Part shown: in pieces, positions 1-9,104 of the stretch
Layout of the letters: every line of letters starts with the position of its first letter
Numbering within the stretch: position 1 is the first letter of the stretch
From: Ulvibacter sp. MAR_2010_11
GTDB taxonomy: Bacteria > Bacteroidota > Bacteroidia > Flavobacteriales > Flavobacteriaceae
Direction: 5' to 3'
NCBI RefSeq assembly: GCF_002813135.1
Contig: NZ_PHTY01000001.1
Coordinates: 1,607,501-1,671,500 of the forward strand
DNA: 64,000 nucleotides
Made by a program: the position numbers and the translations under genes
The notes under the pieces: model-generated
The model's input: only the letters and a program-made list of their open reading frames with translations
Databases searched by the model: none
Told to the model about the DNA's origin: nothing

Positions 1-1422
1 GTGCTTTTCGATTATTTTTTTGGTGTAATACAAGCCAATTCCGAAACCTTTTACATCGTGAGTATTCCCTTTTGGGACGCGATAAAATTTATCGAAAATC
101 TGTTTTCTGTGTTCTTCGGAAAGCGAAGCACCCGAATCGGTTATGGTAATTTCTATTGCGTTTGCCAATTTGTGAATTCCTACTGAAATTTCATCACCTC
201 CGTACTTTATGGCGTTGTCGATTATATTGTTGATGGCATTTTCAAAATGAAAAGCATCGATAGGGTATGTAATTTCTTCTTCCGAAGCTTCAAAACGCAT
301 TACCTTGTCTTCGTTGCTGAAAATCTCTTTGGCGGCCGCTTTTTTAAGTACCTCGACCAAATTGATTGTCTCAAAATTTAATTCTAGGTTCTCACTGTCC
401 AGGGTAGCGGTTTCCAGTAATTTTTCAACCATCAAATTTAATTTTTCTACCTGTTCTGTGGAAATTCTTGCATAGCGAAGATTTTTTTCAGCATCATTTT
501 TATCATTGAACTGTTGAATTCCCTCCATCGCGGCGCCAATAGTTGCGATGGGAGTTTTAAACTCGTGGGTGATATTACTTATTAGATCATTTTTTATTTC
601 AGCCAGTTGTTTTTGTCTTCTAATAATTTGAAGCAGATAAAGCAAACACCCAATCACGGCGATGGCAAAGAGAAATGAGAGCAGAATTCCCATCAGATTT
701 TTACGTAAAATGGTAAGCGTTTCATTCGTAAAATAAAGTTGCAGTGAGCTTGCATGGGGTAAAAAACCGGATTTTGAAACCGTGGTTAGCGCATTATCGG
801 CGATGTAGGCTTCATTGGTTCTTTCGGTAAACCCTTCGGCTGAAGTAAACACCATTCCATAGTCCACCCTTATATTTTTGCGCCGTAATTCCTGTCCTAC
901 TAGGGTGTCTAAAGCTTTTAAATCGATTTCTTCCGACGTAATGGCTAACATCACTTTGGAAGTTAAAATTTTAAAGACATTCTCTGCAGAATCCTGACGT
1001 CTTAGCCACACTTTTTTTTCATCTTTAAAAGTTTGATCTACAGTGAGTAATTTAAATAGGGAATCTTCCTCGATACTGTCTGGACAAGTAACGATAGAAA
1101 TATGGTTTTTTTGTCGTTTCTTGGATAGTAATAAAGGCGGAAGTGTATCACCTCTATATTCAAATTGTATCTTTTCACTGTCACCGGTAACGCGTTGAAT
1201 AGAATCCGCATTTCTATTAAAAGCAAAATTCAGCACATTTTTCTTGGCCAAACTTGCATAATACTCATCTACAGCATTGTCTAGACTAATTTGCACTTCG
1301 TTAATTAGCTGTTGCTTCCCTGCCTCGTAATTCTTATAATTCCAATACACCTGCATGGCAAGTGTCACTAGGATCACCGCGATAATAAAGTACAATATGG
1401 TTTTATAATGACGCTCTTGCAT
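1..1422 (-). CDS. Sensor histidine kinase, C-terminus cut by window edge
   Basis: Inner-membrane two-component sensor kinase; the reading frame is open to the window edge, so 474 residues are visible and the end of the ATPase domain is missing. The ATG is at 1422. TM helices lie at about residues 8-26 and 237-260 and bracket a periplasmic sensor domain of about 210 residues. The H-box ITHEFKTP has the phospho-accepting His near residue 286. The N-box (NAINNIIDNAIKYGG) is near 394-408 and a GFGIGLYY glycine box near 457-464. The G1 box reads DSGAS instead of the usual DxGxG, so it is degenerate. The partner response regulator is expected beyond the left edge. The gene is divergent from the GLPGLI locus, with repeated GTTAAC boxes in between. 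The family is certain; the signal it senses is unknown. Confidence 0.93.
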   Translation of the reverse strand, partial: MQERHYKTILYFIIAVILVTLAMQVYWNYKNYEAGKQQLINEVQISLDNAVDEYYASLAKKNVLNFAFNRNADSIQRVTGDSEKIQFEYRGDTLPPLLLSKKRQKNHISIVTCPDSIEEDSLFKLLTVDQTFKDEKKVWLRRQDSAENVFKILTSKVMLAITSEEIDLKALDTLVGQELRRKNIRVDYGMVFTSAEGFTERTNEAYIADNALTTVSKSGFLPHASSLQLYFTNETLTILRKNLMGILLSFLFAIAVIGCLLYLLQIIRRQKQLAEIKNDLISNITHEFKTPIATIGAAMEGIQQFNDKNDAEKNLRYARISTEQVEKLNLMVEKLLETATLDSENLELNFETINLVEVLKKAAAKEIFSNEDKVMRFEASEEEITYPIDAFHFENAINNIIDNAIKYGGDEISVGIHKLANAIEITITDSGASLSEEHRKQIFDKFYRVPKGNTHDVKGFGIGLYYTKKIIEKH

Positions 1423-1462
1423 AGCTGCAAATTACAACCTTAGCAATTAGTATAGCAAATTG

Positions 1463-1488
1463 GTTAACACTCGTTAACAATAGTTAAC
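1463..1488. promoter_or_regulatory. Three GTTAAC boxes at 10-bp spacing (candidate response-regulator site)
   Basis: GTTAAC occurs at 1463-1468, 1473-1478 and 1483-1488, exactly one helical turn apart, in the 121-bp divergent gap between the histidine kinase and the first GLPGLI gene. Head-to-tail boxes spaced 10-11 bp are typical of OmpR/PhoB-type regulators. The binding protein is inferred, not shown. Confidence 0.5.
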
Positions 1489-1543
1489 TCTAAAATGCAA
1501 TACAAATTACCATTTTTGTACAGTTCAATTAAAAAATCACATT

Positions 1544-2371
1544 ATGAAATTCATCATCAGTTACTCCTTGGTTTATACATTGGCAATGGCAACAGCAATT
1601 GCACAAGAGTTTCAAGGTATTGCCTATTACAAAACACATAGGGAGATAAATTTATCATTGGATAGTACCCGGGTAAATTCAGACACACAAAAACACTTGC
1701 AAGGGCAGATTCAAAGGCAATTTCAAAAAGAATATACACTCAGTTTTAAAGGGAAGGAGTCTGTATATAAAGAAATAGAATCTTTAGAAAAGCCATCGGT
1801 CGCTAATGTATCGGGAGAAATAAAAATTGTAGTTGGCGGGATGTCCGACGTGCTGTACCGAAACCTGAAGGATAACTTTTATGTTCAGGAGACCGAGATT
1901 ATGGACAAGCAGTTTTTAATAAAAGATACCTTGAAACCCCGGGAGTGGAAATTGGAAAAGGAAACGAAAAGCATAGGGGAATACACTTGTTTTAAAGCGA
2001 TTTTTTCTGAAGAAATCATTGAGCAAATATTTAGTACTGATTCTAATCAGATCGAAAAAGTAACCAAAACCCGTACGACAACTGCCTGGTATACACTCCA
2101 AATTCCCTTGAGTCACGGGCCTCAAAATTTCTGGGGCCTGCCGGGACTCATATTGGAAGTAAACGACGGTGAGCAATCCATGCTTTGTTCAAAAATAATT
2201 CTAAATCCGAAAAAGGAAATCGAGATTTTGGTTCCTTCAAAAGGAAAACCGGTTACTCAAGTCGAATACGATATAATTCGAGAGAAGAAAAACAAAGAGA
2301 TGATGGAGAATATGGGAGACAACCGCAGCAATAAAGGCGGAAATACGGTTATCATGAAAATTGGAGGATAA
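1544..2371 (+). CDS. GLPGLI family secreted protein
   Basis: A 275-residue exported protein of the Bacteroidota GLPGLI family (TIGR01200 type), named for the motif seen here at residues 198-203 in NFWGLPGLILEV. An N-terminal signal peptide (hydrophobic to about residue 20, ending ...AIAQ) predicts periplasmic or outer-membrane location. The central WKLEKETKSIGEYTCFKA stretch is also shared with the next gene. The C-terminus is rich in Asn, Arg and Gly. The next gene is a paralog 102 nt downstream, followed by a TonB-receptor-like protein, a pairing often seen for this family. The molecular function of the family is unknown. The GTTAAC boxes upstream suggest control by the neighbouring two-component system. 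Confidence 0.9.
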   Translation: MKFIISYSLVYTLAMATAIAQEFQGIAYYKTHREINLSLDSTRVNSDTQKHLQGQIQRQFQKEYTLSFKGKESVYKEIESLEKPSVANVSGEIKIVVGGMSDVLYRNLKDNFYVQETEIMDKQFLIKDTLKPREWKLEKETKSIGEYTCFKAIFSEEIIEQIFSTDSNQIEKVTKTRTTTAWYTLQIPLSHGPQNFWGLPGLILEVNDGEQSMLCSKIILNPKKEIEILVPSKGKPVTQVEYDIIREKKNKEMMENMGDNRSNKGGNTVIMKIGG

Positions 2372-2473
2372 TTATTAGAACACCGGTTAAACCAATCTTT
2401 AAGGAAATAGTCCAACAATAATGTAACAAAAGCGGTAATTTGGCACTTACATACCGACTTTAAACTCATTATT

Positions 2474-3361
2474 ATGAAACAAATTCTTTTAGTAGTTCTT
2501 TCTCTTTTTTCAATATCAACCTTCGCTCAGAATATTAGCGGGCAGGCCTTTTACGAATCTAAAACCACAGTCGATATGGACAATTTTGGAGGTCGGGAGA
2601 TGAGTGAAGATATGAAAAAACAAATCGCGGAGCGAATGAAAAGTATGTTGGAGAAAACTTACATTCTAACATTCACTAAAAATGAGTCGATCTACAAAGA
2701 AGACGAAAAGTTGGAAACAGGTGCAGACAATGGAGGCTTTAGAATGATGATGGGTAGCTTTACGGCAGGGCCGCAATACAAAAACATTGAAGCCAATCAA
2801 ATATTGGAAGAGCGGGAATTTTTCGGGAAACAATTCTTAATTAATGATACCATTTCCAATTTGGATTGGAAGCTTGAAAAAGAATCGAAACAAATAGGAC
2901 AGTATGTGGCGTTTAAAGCAACTGCCATTAAAAAGATCGATCCAAACGATATGAGTATGGTGAGAAGACGTCGTGACAGAAACAGGGAAGGTGGTGACGA
3001 AAAGAAAGAACAGGAAACAGCAAAGGACACCACAAAAACAGCCGATCCCTTCGATGAAATTGAAGTGCCAAAAGAGGTGTTGGTCACAGCATGGTTTACA
3101 CCGCAAATTCCGGTCGCCAACGGCCCCGGAGAATACGCCGGATTACCCGGATTAATTTTAGAACTTAATATTGACCGTACCACTATTTTGTGTTCAAAAA
3201 TCGTAATGAACCCCAAAGAAGCCGAATCTATTGCTCCTTTAAAGAAAGGAAAGGAAGTGTCTCGTGAAGAATTCAACAAGATTGTAAAGGAGAAGACCGA
3301 TGAGATGCGTGAAAATTTCAGAGGCGGCAACAGACGAGGCGGAGGACGCTTTGGAGGGTAA
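2474..3361 (+). CDS. GLPGLI family secreted protein, second copy
   Basis: A 295-residue paralog of the preceding gene: signal peptide (MKQILLVVLSLF...TFAQ), the same WKLEKESKQIGQYVAFKA block, and the GLPGLI signature at residues 223-228. It differs by a charged, low-complexity insert at about residues 163-195 rich in Arg, Glu, Lys and Thr, and by a Gly/Arg-rich C-terminus (GGNRRGGGRFGG). It probably acts in the envelope together with the outer-membrane protein encoded 85 nt downstream. Function is unknown. The tandem arrangement points to local duplication followed by divergence. Confidence 0.9.
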   Translation: MKQILLVVLSLFSISTFAQNISGQAFYESKTTVDMDNFGGREMSEDMKKQIAERMKSMLEKTYILTFTKNESIYKEDEKLETGADNGGFRMMMGSFTAGPQYKNIEANQILEEREFFGKQFLINDTISNLDWKLEKESKQIGQYVAFKATAIKKIDPNDMSMVRRRRDRNREGGDEKKEQETAKDTTKTADPFDEIEVPKEVLVTAWFTPQIPVANGPGEYAGLPGLILELNIDRTTILCSKIVMNPKEAESIAPLKKGKEVSREEFNKIVKEKTDEMRENFRGGNRRGGGRFGG

Positions 3362-3391
3362 AATCAACTAAAATTTACTGAAAAATTCCTC

Positions 3392-3418
3392 CCTTCCCGA
3401 GAGGGGAGACGGGAAAGG
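3392..3418. repeat. Short imperfect inverted repeat
   Basis: CCTTCCCG at 3392-3399 pairs with CGGGAAAGG at 3410-3418 with a one-base bulge, in the gap between the second GLPGLI gene and the outer-membrane protein gene. It resembles degraded copies of dispersed intergenic repeats of flavobacteria. It is not followed by a T-tract, so I do not call it a terminator. Confidence 0.35.
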
Positions 3419-3446
3419 ATTGTGATGTGCTAATCAACTATTTTAT

Positions 3447-6185
3447 ATGAAAAAAATACTTTTTACACTTTTAATGCTTTCAGGAGCAACACTTTTTGCA
3501 CAAAGCATCAAGGTGAGAGGATTTATAAAAGACAGTATTGGGGAACCTTTAGAGTTCGCGAATGTGATCGCGACAATTCAGGCAGATGGCGCCATAGAAT
3601 CTTACGGAATTACCAATTCGGAAGGAAGATACCAACTGGATCTTCCGAAAAATAATACCTACGTTCTTAAAGCTAGTTTTTTAGGATATGAAACCAAAGA
3701 ACAAGTGGTGACAATTTCTGAAGATGCCGAAAATATACAACAGGATTTTACCCTGAACTCACTTGCAGACGAATTGGAAGGGGTAGAACTCATCTACGAA
3801 ATGCCCGTAACTGTTAAGGGCGATACCATTATTTATAACGCCGATTCTTTTACAACCGGTGACGAGCGGAAACTGGGCGACGTAATGAAAAAGCTTCCCG
3901 GCGTTGAAGTAAACGACGATGGAGAGATAGAAGTTGAAGGAAAGGCTGTGAGCAAGGTAATGGTGGAAGGCAAGGATTTCTTCGATGGCGATTCGAAATT
4001 GGCCACTAAAAATATTCCCGCCGATGCGGTAGACAAAGTGGAAGTGCTTCGGAATTACAACGAGGTGGATCAAATGCGAGGTCTGGGGAACGATCAGGAC
4101 AACATTGCCATAAACATCAAACTGAAAGAAGGCAAAAAGAACTTCTGGTTTGGAGAAGTTACGGCCGGAGCAGGAATAGCCGATGAAGACGGCAAGTATT
4201 TGGTGCATCCGAAATTATTCTACTACAACCCAAAATACAGTATCAATCTTATTACCGACTTCAACAATATTGGGGAAGTACCTTTTACGTTTAGGGATTA
4301 CTTCAATTTTACGGGCGGATTCAGAAACTTTAACCGCGGTGGAGGAACTAATTTCAATATTAGTGATACCGATTTGGGATTTGCCGTAGCACAAAACAAT
4401 AGAGCCAACGATATCGACACTAAGTTTTTGGCAGGAAATTTCAGCTGGGCAGCGACTTCAAAGCTGGACCTAAGCGGATTTGCGATACTTTCAGATAATA
4501 AAACCAATATTATTACCAATTCCATCCGACAATTTATCGTTTCGGGAACCACCGAAAATACGAGTGCCGAGAACGATCAAAGGAGTCAGTTGGGAATGCT
4601 GAAATTAAGCAGTACGTATAAACCCAATTCAAACTTTCAGTTAGATTACGACATACTTGGAAAAATGTCGAAACAAACCGAAGACGATACTACAATTTCG
4701 ATCGTCGAAAACAATACAAATAACATTTCCGAAACGCTAGAAAATCAGCCGTTTTCAATAAACCAGAACGCAAATATTTATTATACCGCCAACGACAATA
4801 ATATTTTTGCTGCGCAGGTGCAGCATTTATATCAGGATGAAGACCCGTTTTATCGCGCGGTACAGGATTCCATTCCTTTTCGGGGTATTTTCACAACATT
4901 CGACCCGGCAAATCCGCAAAATGAAGTCTTCGACCCGTTAACACAAGCCAATCGCTACAATATCAATCAGGATAAAAATGTAAAGACAAACAAGCTGGAT
5001 GCCAAGGTAGATTATTACTACGTAATCAATAACAAGAGCAACATAAATGTTACGATGGGGAGCACTTTAAGCGACCAGAGATTTAAATCGGGGATTTTTC
5101 AGATTTTGGATAATGGTAGTGAAAACAATTTCACCGATGACGAGTTCAACAACGATGTGCTATTTTATTTTACCGATGCCTTTCTGGGCCTACATTACAA
5201 AGCAAAGGCCGGAAAGTTTATTTTCACCCCCGGGCTTACTCTACACAATTACAATGTAAAAAACGAACAATTGGGAACTACCCTCTCTCAAAACGACTGG
5301 ATGGTATTACCCGATGTGAATATAATTTTGGAATTGAAAAAAAGTGAAAACCTTCGATTTAATTACGCTATTTCTTCAGAATACACCGACGTTAATAACT
5401 ATGCCGAAGCCTATGTGTTTAACAACTACAACGCCTTGTTTAGAGGAAACCGTTTGTTGGAAAATGCGTTGTCTCATACTTATAATCTAACCTATTTCAG
5501 TTTTAATATGTTTAACTATACCAATATAAGCGGTTCGTTAAATTATTCGAGACGTCTCAACGGATTTAAAAACAATACCGACATTGCTCAAATAAGTCAG
5601 GTTAGCAGTCTGTTTAACATGGACAGTAATTTTCCCGATGAAACATTTTCGGCCTTTGGGCGGTTTAGTAAAAGAGTGAAAAAATTACAGTTCAATTTAA
5701 ATGCCAACGCCACGTTAAGCAAATCGAATACGATAGTAAACGATGAAATTCGGGAAAGTAAAAGTCTTACGCAGAGCTATCTAGGAAGTGTGCGAAGTAA
5801 TTTCAGAGAGTGGCCCAATCTTGAATTGGGGTATCGCCTAAGTGTAAACGACTACGATAACGGCGGATTACAACAAACATTTTTTACGCACAGACCTTAT
5901 GCGAATTTGGACATGCGATTTCTAAAGGATTTTACGCTAACGGCAGACTGGGATTATTACAATTATAACAACGATGCCAAAACGGTGGAAAACAAATATT
6001 CCTTTGTAAATGCCAACTTATATTATCAAAAAGGTGAGAGCCCGTGGGAGTTTCAGGTGCAGGCGACCAATATTTTAGACACCGGTTTTATTAACAACGA
6101 CAGCTTTAATGAACAGTTTAATACTACCAGTCAGTATTTTGTGTTACCGCGAATTGTCATGTTTATTGTGAAGTACGAACTGTAG
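3447..6185 (+). CDS. TonB-dependent-receptor-like outer-membrane protein with carboxypeptidase-regulatory domain
   Basis: A 912-residue outer-membrane beta-barrel protein. After a signal peptide (to about residue 19) comes a carboxypeptidase-regulatory-like beta-sandwich at about 22-105 (VRGFIKDSIGEPLEFANV, then FLGYETK). A plug-like segment follows at about 120-230 containing KLPGVEVNDDGEIEVEGK and the IPADAVDKVEVLRNYNEVDQ stretch. The rest is a long barrel rich in Asn and Tyr, ending in an aromatic/Leu C-terminus (IVKYEL). I see no clear TonB box. It is grouped with two GLPGLI genes and probably forms one envelope unit with them. The substrate is unknown; such proteins may act in transport or as structural barrels. 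Confidence 0.88.
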   Translation: MKKILFTLLMLSGATLFAQSIKVRGFIKDSIGEPLEFANVIATIQADGAIESYGITNSEGRYQLDLPKNNTYVLKASFLGYETKEQVVTISEDAENIQQDFTLNSLADELEGVELIYEMPVTVKGDTIIYNADSFTTGDERKLGDVMKKLPGVEVNDDGEIEVEGKAVSKVMVEGKDFFDGDSKLATKNIPADAVDKVEVLRNYNEVDQMRGLGNDQDNIAINIKLKEGKKNFWFGEVTAGAGIADEDGKYLVHPKLFYYNPKYSINLITDFNNIGEVPFTFRDYFNFTGGFRNFNRGGGTNFNISDTDLGFAVAQNNRANDIDTKFLAGNFSWAATSKLDLSGFAILSDNKTNIITNSIRQFIVSGTTENTSAENDQRSQLGMLKLSSTYKPNSNFQLDYDILGKMSKQTEDDTTISIVENNTNNISETLENQPFSINQNANIYYTANDNNIFAAQVQHLYQDEDPFYRAVQDSIPFRGIFTTFDPANPQNEVFDPLTQANRYNINQDKNVKTNKLDAKVDYYYVINNKSNINVTMGSTLSDQRFKSGIFQILDNGSENNFTDDEFNNDVLFYFTDAFLGLHYKAKAGKFIFTPGLTLHNYNVKNEQLGTTLSQNDWMVLPDVNIILELKKSENLRFNYAISSEYTDVNNYAEAYVFNNYNALFRGNRLLENALSHTYNLTYFSFNMFNYTNISGSLNYSRRLNGFKNNTDIAQISQVSSLFNMDSNFPDETFSAFGRFSKRVKKLQFNLNANATLSKSNTIVNDEIRESKSLTQSYLGSVRSNFREWPNLELGYRLSVNDYDNGGLQQTFFTHRPYANLDMRFLKDFTLTADWDYYNYNNDAKTVENKYSFVNANLYYQKGESPWEFQVQATNILDTGFINNDSFNEQFNTTSQYFVLPRIVMFIVKYEL

Positions 6186-6215
6186 TTTTTTGTATCTTTC
6201 TGAAAACTTCACTGT

Positions 6216-6827
6216 ATGCGCAAGATTGTTCTCGGGATTGTAATTGCTGTTTTCATTGTCTTTGGTTTGCGCTATTGTGAACACCAAAAGGAGGCGCGTG
6301 AACGGCTGGATGCTAATACAGCTTTAATACAGGAGCAACTCGAAAACGTTGGTAAATTGATTGTTACCGAAGGAAGCTATACACAAGTTTTTACGTATAA
6401 GGATACGAATAAATTATTCGGGTTTCTGGATGCTCGCAAGAAGGCCTTGGTGGTCGTCAATGCCAAAGCCTCTATTTCTTACGATTTGAGTGAGATAAAA
6501 ACTGAAGTGGATCAATCTGCACAAACAGTAACTATTACACACATTCCGAAGCCTGAATTGTCCATTAATCCTAATATTCAATACTACGACATGCAGCAGG
6601 ATTATTTGAATCAGTTTGAAGCAGAAGACTATAATAAGATAAAGAAGCAGATCGAAAAGGATTTAAGAACAAAGATTGAAGCGTCGGAATTAGTTACCAA
6701 CGCTCAAAACCGACTCATTTCAGAATTGCAAAAGATTTATATTCTAACCAATTCTATGGGTTGGACCCTACAATACAATGAAGAAACTATTAGCACTGAA
6801 GCAGATTTGCAACAACTTAAACTTTAA
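6216..6827 (+). CDS. DUF4230 domain-containing protein
   Basis: A 203-residue protein with one N-terminal TM or signal-anchor helix (IVLGIVIAVFIVFGLRYC) and a soluble domain that appears extracytoplasmic. The block GKLIVTEGSYTQVFTYKD followed by KALVVVNAKASISYDL is characteristic of DUF4230 proteins. The C-terminal half is helical and charged (YNKIKKQIEKDLRTKIEASELV). It starts 30 nt after the outer-membrane protein and may be co-transcribed with it. Biochemical role is unknown. Confidence 0.85.
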   Translation: MRKIVLGIVIAVFIVFGLRYCEHQKEARERLDANTALIQEQLENVGKLIVTEGSYTQVFTYKDTNKLFGFLDARKKALVVVNAKASISYDLSEIKTEVDQSAQTVTITHIPKPELSINPNIQYYDMQQDYLNQFEAEDYNKIKKQIEKDLRTKIEASELVTNAQNRLISELQKIYILTNSMGWTLQYNEETISTEADLQQLKL

Positions 6828-6867
6828 ACTATTTTCCCTCCAAATTCAAGAGAGGACTAAGGGGAGT

Positions 6868-7173
6868 TTATATCTTCTTACTCAAATTAAACCACCCTCC
6901 ACCATTTATCGCTTCGACCCCGTTACTCTTTAAAATTCCTGAAGCACTTCCGCTTCGAACGCCACTGGCACAGCATAAAATAACAGGTTTGTCCCACTTT
7001 TTAATTTCTGAAATTTTTGAAGATATTTCAGGCAATGGAATGTGTTTCGAGCCGGGAATCGCTCCGCTGTCGTATTCTTTTTTTGAGCGAACATCTACAA
7101 TCACGGCTCCGCGTGACATAAAATCCCGAATCTTATCGTTCTTATTTCCGAATAAAAAATCGAATATTCCCAT
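6868..7173 (-). CDS. Rhodanese-like domain protein
   Basis: A 101-residue single-domain rhodanese, cytoplasmic, with no signal peptide. It has VIVDVRSKKEYDSGAIPGS near residues 24-42 and the active-site loop CASGVRS with the persulfide-accepting Cys at 68 and Arg at 73. Rhodaneses transfer sulfane sulfur; small single-domain forms often relay sulfur or act in redox chemistry. It begins 2 nt after the stop codon of the aromatic amino acid hydroxylase on the same strand, so the two are probably co-transcribed. A functional link is not evident. Confidence 0.9.
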   Translation of the reverse strand: MGIFDFLFGNKNDKIRDFMSRGAVIVDVRSKKEYDSGAIPGSKHIPLPEISSKISEIKKWDKPVILCCASGVRSGSASGILKSNGVEAINGGGWFNLSKKI

Positions 7174-7175
7174 AA

Positions 7176-8957
7176 TTAGTGTGGCTGATTTTTAGTTTGT
7201 TTCTCTATCAATGCTATTCCGTCGTTTATTAAATGCGAAACTTTCGGTTTTCTTTCCTTCAGTTCAATTAGGTAATTTAAAACCTCATCAAATCGCGTCA
7301 ATTCATAAATCTCTAATGGCAGCAGCCAATCCTCTGGATGATTTTCTCTAAGTTTCTTAAAAAGCGAGTGTAGCTGTTCCACTAATTTGGGGGAGCTGTC
7401 CAACAACGGAGGACTGAGAGGACTTTTTTCTCTAACTTGGCGTACCTCCTTATACAACTCATTCAACGAGCCTTCCTTTTCCGAAAGTACCACCCGAACT
7501 GTCTCACTACTACTCACATGATTTACCAAATCGAACGACAAATAGTCTGCAGCACCGGCAAAGGCCGAAACGATTTCTTTCCCTACGGCCATGTCGAAGT
7601 CGCCCATCTCCGGATTAAACAACACCTCATTTTTGTAGGTCACCGTACAGTTTGTAAACTGGATTAGCATCAGTTTTCCACCCAGATTTCGCATTCCGGT
7701 TACGTTTAATCCTTCAACCGTGATTCCGCTTTCAAATTCGAAACCAATAGGTTTTCCGTCATAAAAATTATAGGCTTGCAAATCACGTGGACCCATATTT
7801 TCAATCGCCAGATTAATACCTTTCAGCTTTCCCAATGGCGAACGAAATCCGTTGCCATGTCTGCTCACTCCATGACCGATCACCTCTTTTTCACGATAGG
7901 AGAGTGCAGTTTCCCCTTCAGTTTCAAAATAAACCACCTCGTTGTCCTCGTTCTGAATCATTCGGGTAAATCGACCGCTAACCTGCAATCCGGTACTCAA
8001 CTCGATAGTGCCTAATTGCTTCGATTCAATAAGTTTTTTCAATCCGCGCCACCCGCCTTTCCGAACTGCCATGGTGTTGGCAAACTCTTCCAAAACTTCC
8101 TGTAAATAAGCAAAATCGGGGGTAACGTATAGCTGAGGTTGTGGTTTTGTAATGTCAAAATCCTGGTAAGCAGCATCGATGGAATAGGGTATTTTTTTCA
8201 CTCCCTCCTTCATACACCAGGCACTTTCGCCTATGGAAGAAAGTAATCCCGCGCCATAAATTTTTGGTTGCTTCACTGTTCCTACCAGACCGTATTCGAC
8301 AGTCCACCAATGTAAATTTCGTATCAATGATATTTCAGAAGGATGTACTTTTTTTTCCTGAAGCATTTGTACACGCGCTTCCGCAGCATCTACTCGCTCT
8401 TGCGAAGTGCCCTCGGCCTCTTTCAGAATAGACAATTCCCGAACGGCCTCATACATTTCAATATCATGGGCGCTCGAAATTGCCTTGGCACCTACTTCCC
8501 CAAAACGACGCAAATATTCAGCGTAATCGGGACTTGCGATGATGGGTGCATGCCCCGCTCCTTCGTGAATAATATCGGGTGCCGGGGTGTATTCTATATT
8601 TTCCAGTTGCCGAATATCACTGGCAATGACAAGCACTTTATATGCCTGAAATTCCATAAACGCATTCGGCGGAATAAATCCGTCGACTGCAACGGCTGCC
8701 CACCCAATTTCTTTGAGAATACGGTTCATCCCGTACATAGACGGAATCTCGTCGATAGAAATCCCCGTTTTACGCAGCCCTTCCAGGTAACTTTCATGCG
8801 CGACCTTACTCAGATAATCCACATTTTTTCGCATCACATAGCGCCACACCGCCTGATTTACAGGTGTGTACTGCTCGTAATTCTGCGGTTTTATATATTG
8901 CTGTAAATGCGGTGGTAACCGGTCCAGCAACTCGTTGGTTTCAATCTGCGCTTCCAT
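7176..8957 (-). CDS. Aromatic amino acid hydroxylase, long form (phenylalanine 4-monooxygenase type)
   Basis: A 593-residue pterin-dependent iron hydroxylase, predicted to convert phenylalanine to tyrosine. The Fe(II) ligands are visible: HEGAGH with His131 and His136, preceded by YTPAPDII, and Glu221 in TVEYGL. The catalytic fold covers about residues 20-325. Typical single-domain bacterial enzymes have about 260-300 residues. Here another 265 residues follow with no motif I recognise (for example FYDGKPIGFEFESGITVEG). The gene lies back to back with tetR and the paa operon, which suggests an aromatic amino acid catabolism locus. Substrate preference (Phe, Tyr or Trp) cannot be read from sequence, so I give no symbol. 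Confidence 0.92.
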   Translation of the reverse strand: MEAQIETNELLDRLPPHLQQYIKPQNYEQYTPVNQAVWRYVMRKNVDYLSKVAHESYLEGLRKTGISIDEIPSMYGMNRILKEIGWAAVAVDGFIPPNAFMEFQAYKVLVIASDIRQLENIEYTPAPDIIHEGAGHAPIIASPDYAEYLRRFGEVGAKAISSAHDIEMYEAVRELSILKEAEGTSQERVDAAEARVQMLQEKKVHPSEISLIRNLHWWTVEYGLVGTVKQPKIYGAGLLSSIGESAWCMKEGVKKIPYSIDAAYQDFDITKPQPQLYVTPDFAYLQEVLEEFANTMAVRKGGWRGLKKLIESKQLGTIELSTGLQVSGRFTRMIQNEDNEVVYFETEGETALSYREKEVIGHGVSRHGNGFRSPLGKLKGINLAIENMGPRDLQAYNFYDGKPIGFEFESGITVEGLNVTGMRNLGGKLMLIQFTNCTVTYKNEVLFNPEMGDFDMAVGKEIVSAFAGAADYLSFDLVNHVSSSETVRVVLSEKEGSLNELYKEVRQVREKSPLSPPLLDSSPKLVEQLHSLFKKLRENHPEDWLLPLEIYELTRFDEVLNYLIELKERKPKVSHLINDGIALIEKQTKNQPH

Positions 8958-9011
8958 AAGGGGTCAAAAATAGAAAGTATTCTTCAGATAGTTTGAAGAA
9001 ATGGGAATAAT

Positions 9012-9061
9012 CCTCCCCTTTAAAAAAGGGAGGTGTCCGCCAAAGGTGGACGGAGGGGTTT
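9012..9061. repeat. Dispersed intergenic repeat with two nested hairpins
   Basis: CCTCCC and GGGAGG pair around an A/T-rich loop, followed by GTCCGCC-AAA-GGTGGAC (one G.T pair) and GGAGGGG. This GGTGTCC...GGACGGAGGGG layout is a common intergenic element in flavobacterial genomes. It lies in the divergent gap between the hydroxylase and tetR. Confidence 0.6.
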
Positions 9062-9104
9062 ATCCCTAACGCAAAATCACCCAGAATGATTATCTTGCAG
9101 CTAG

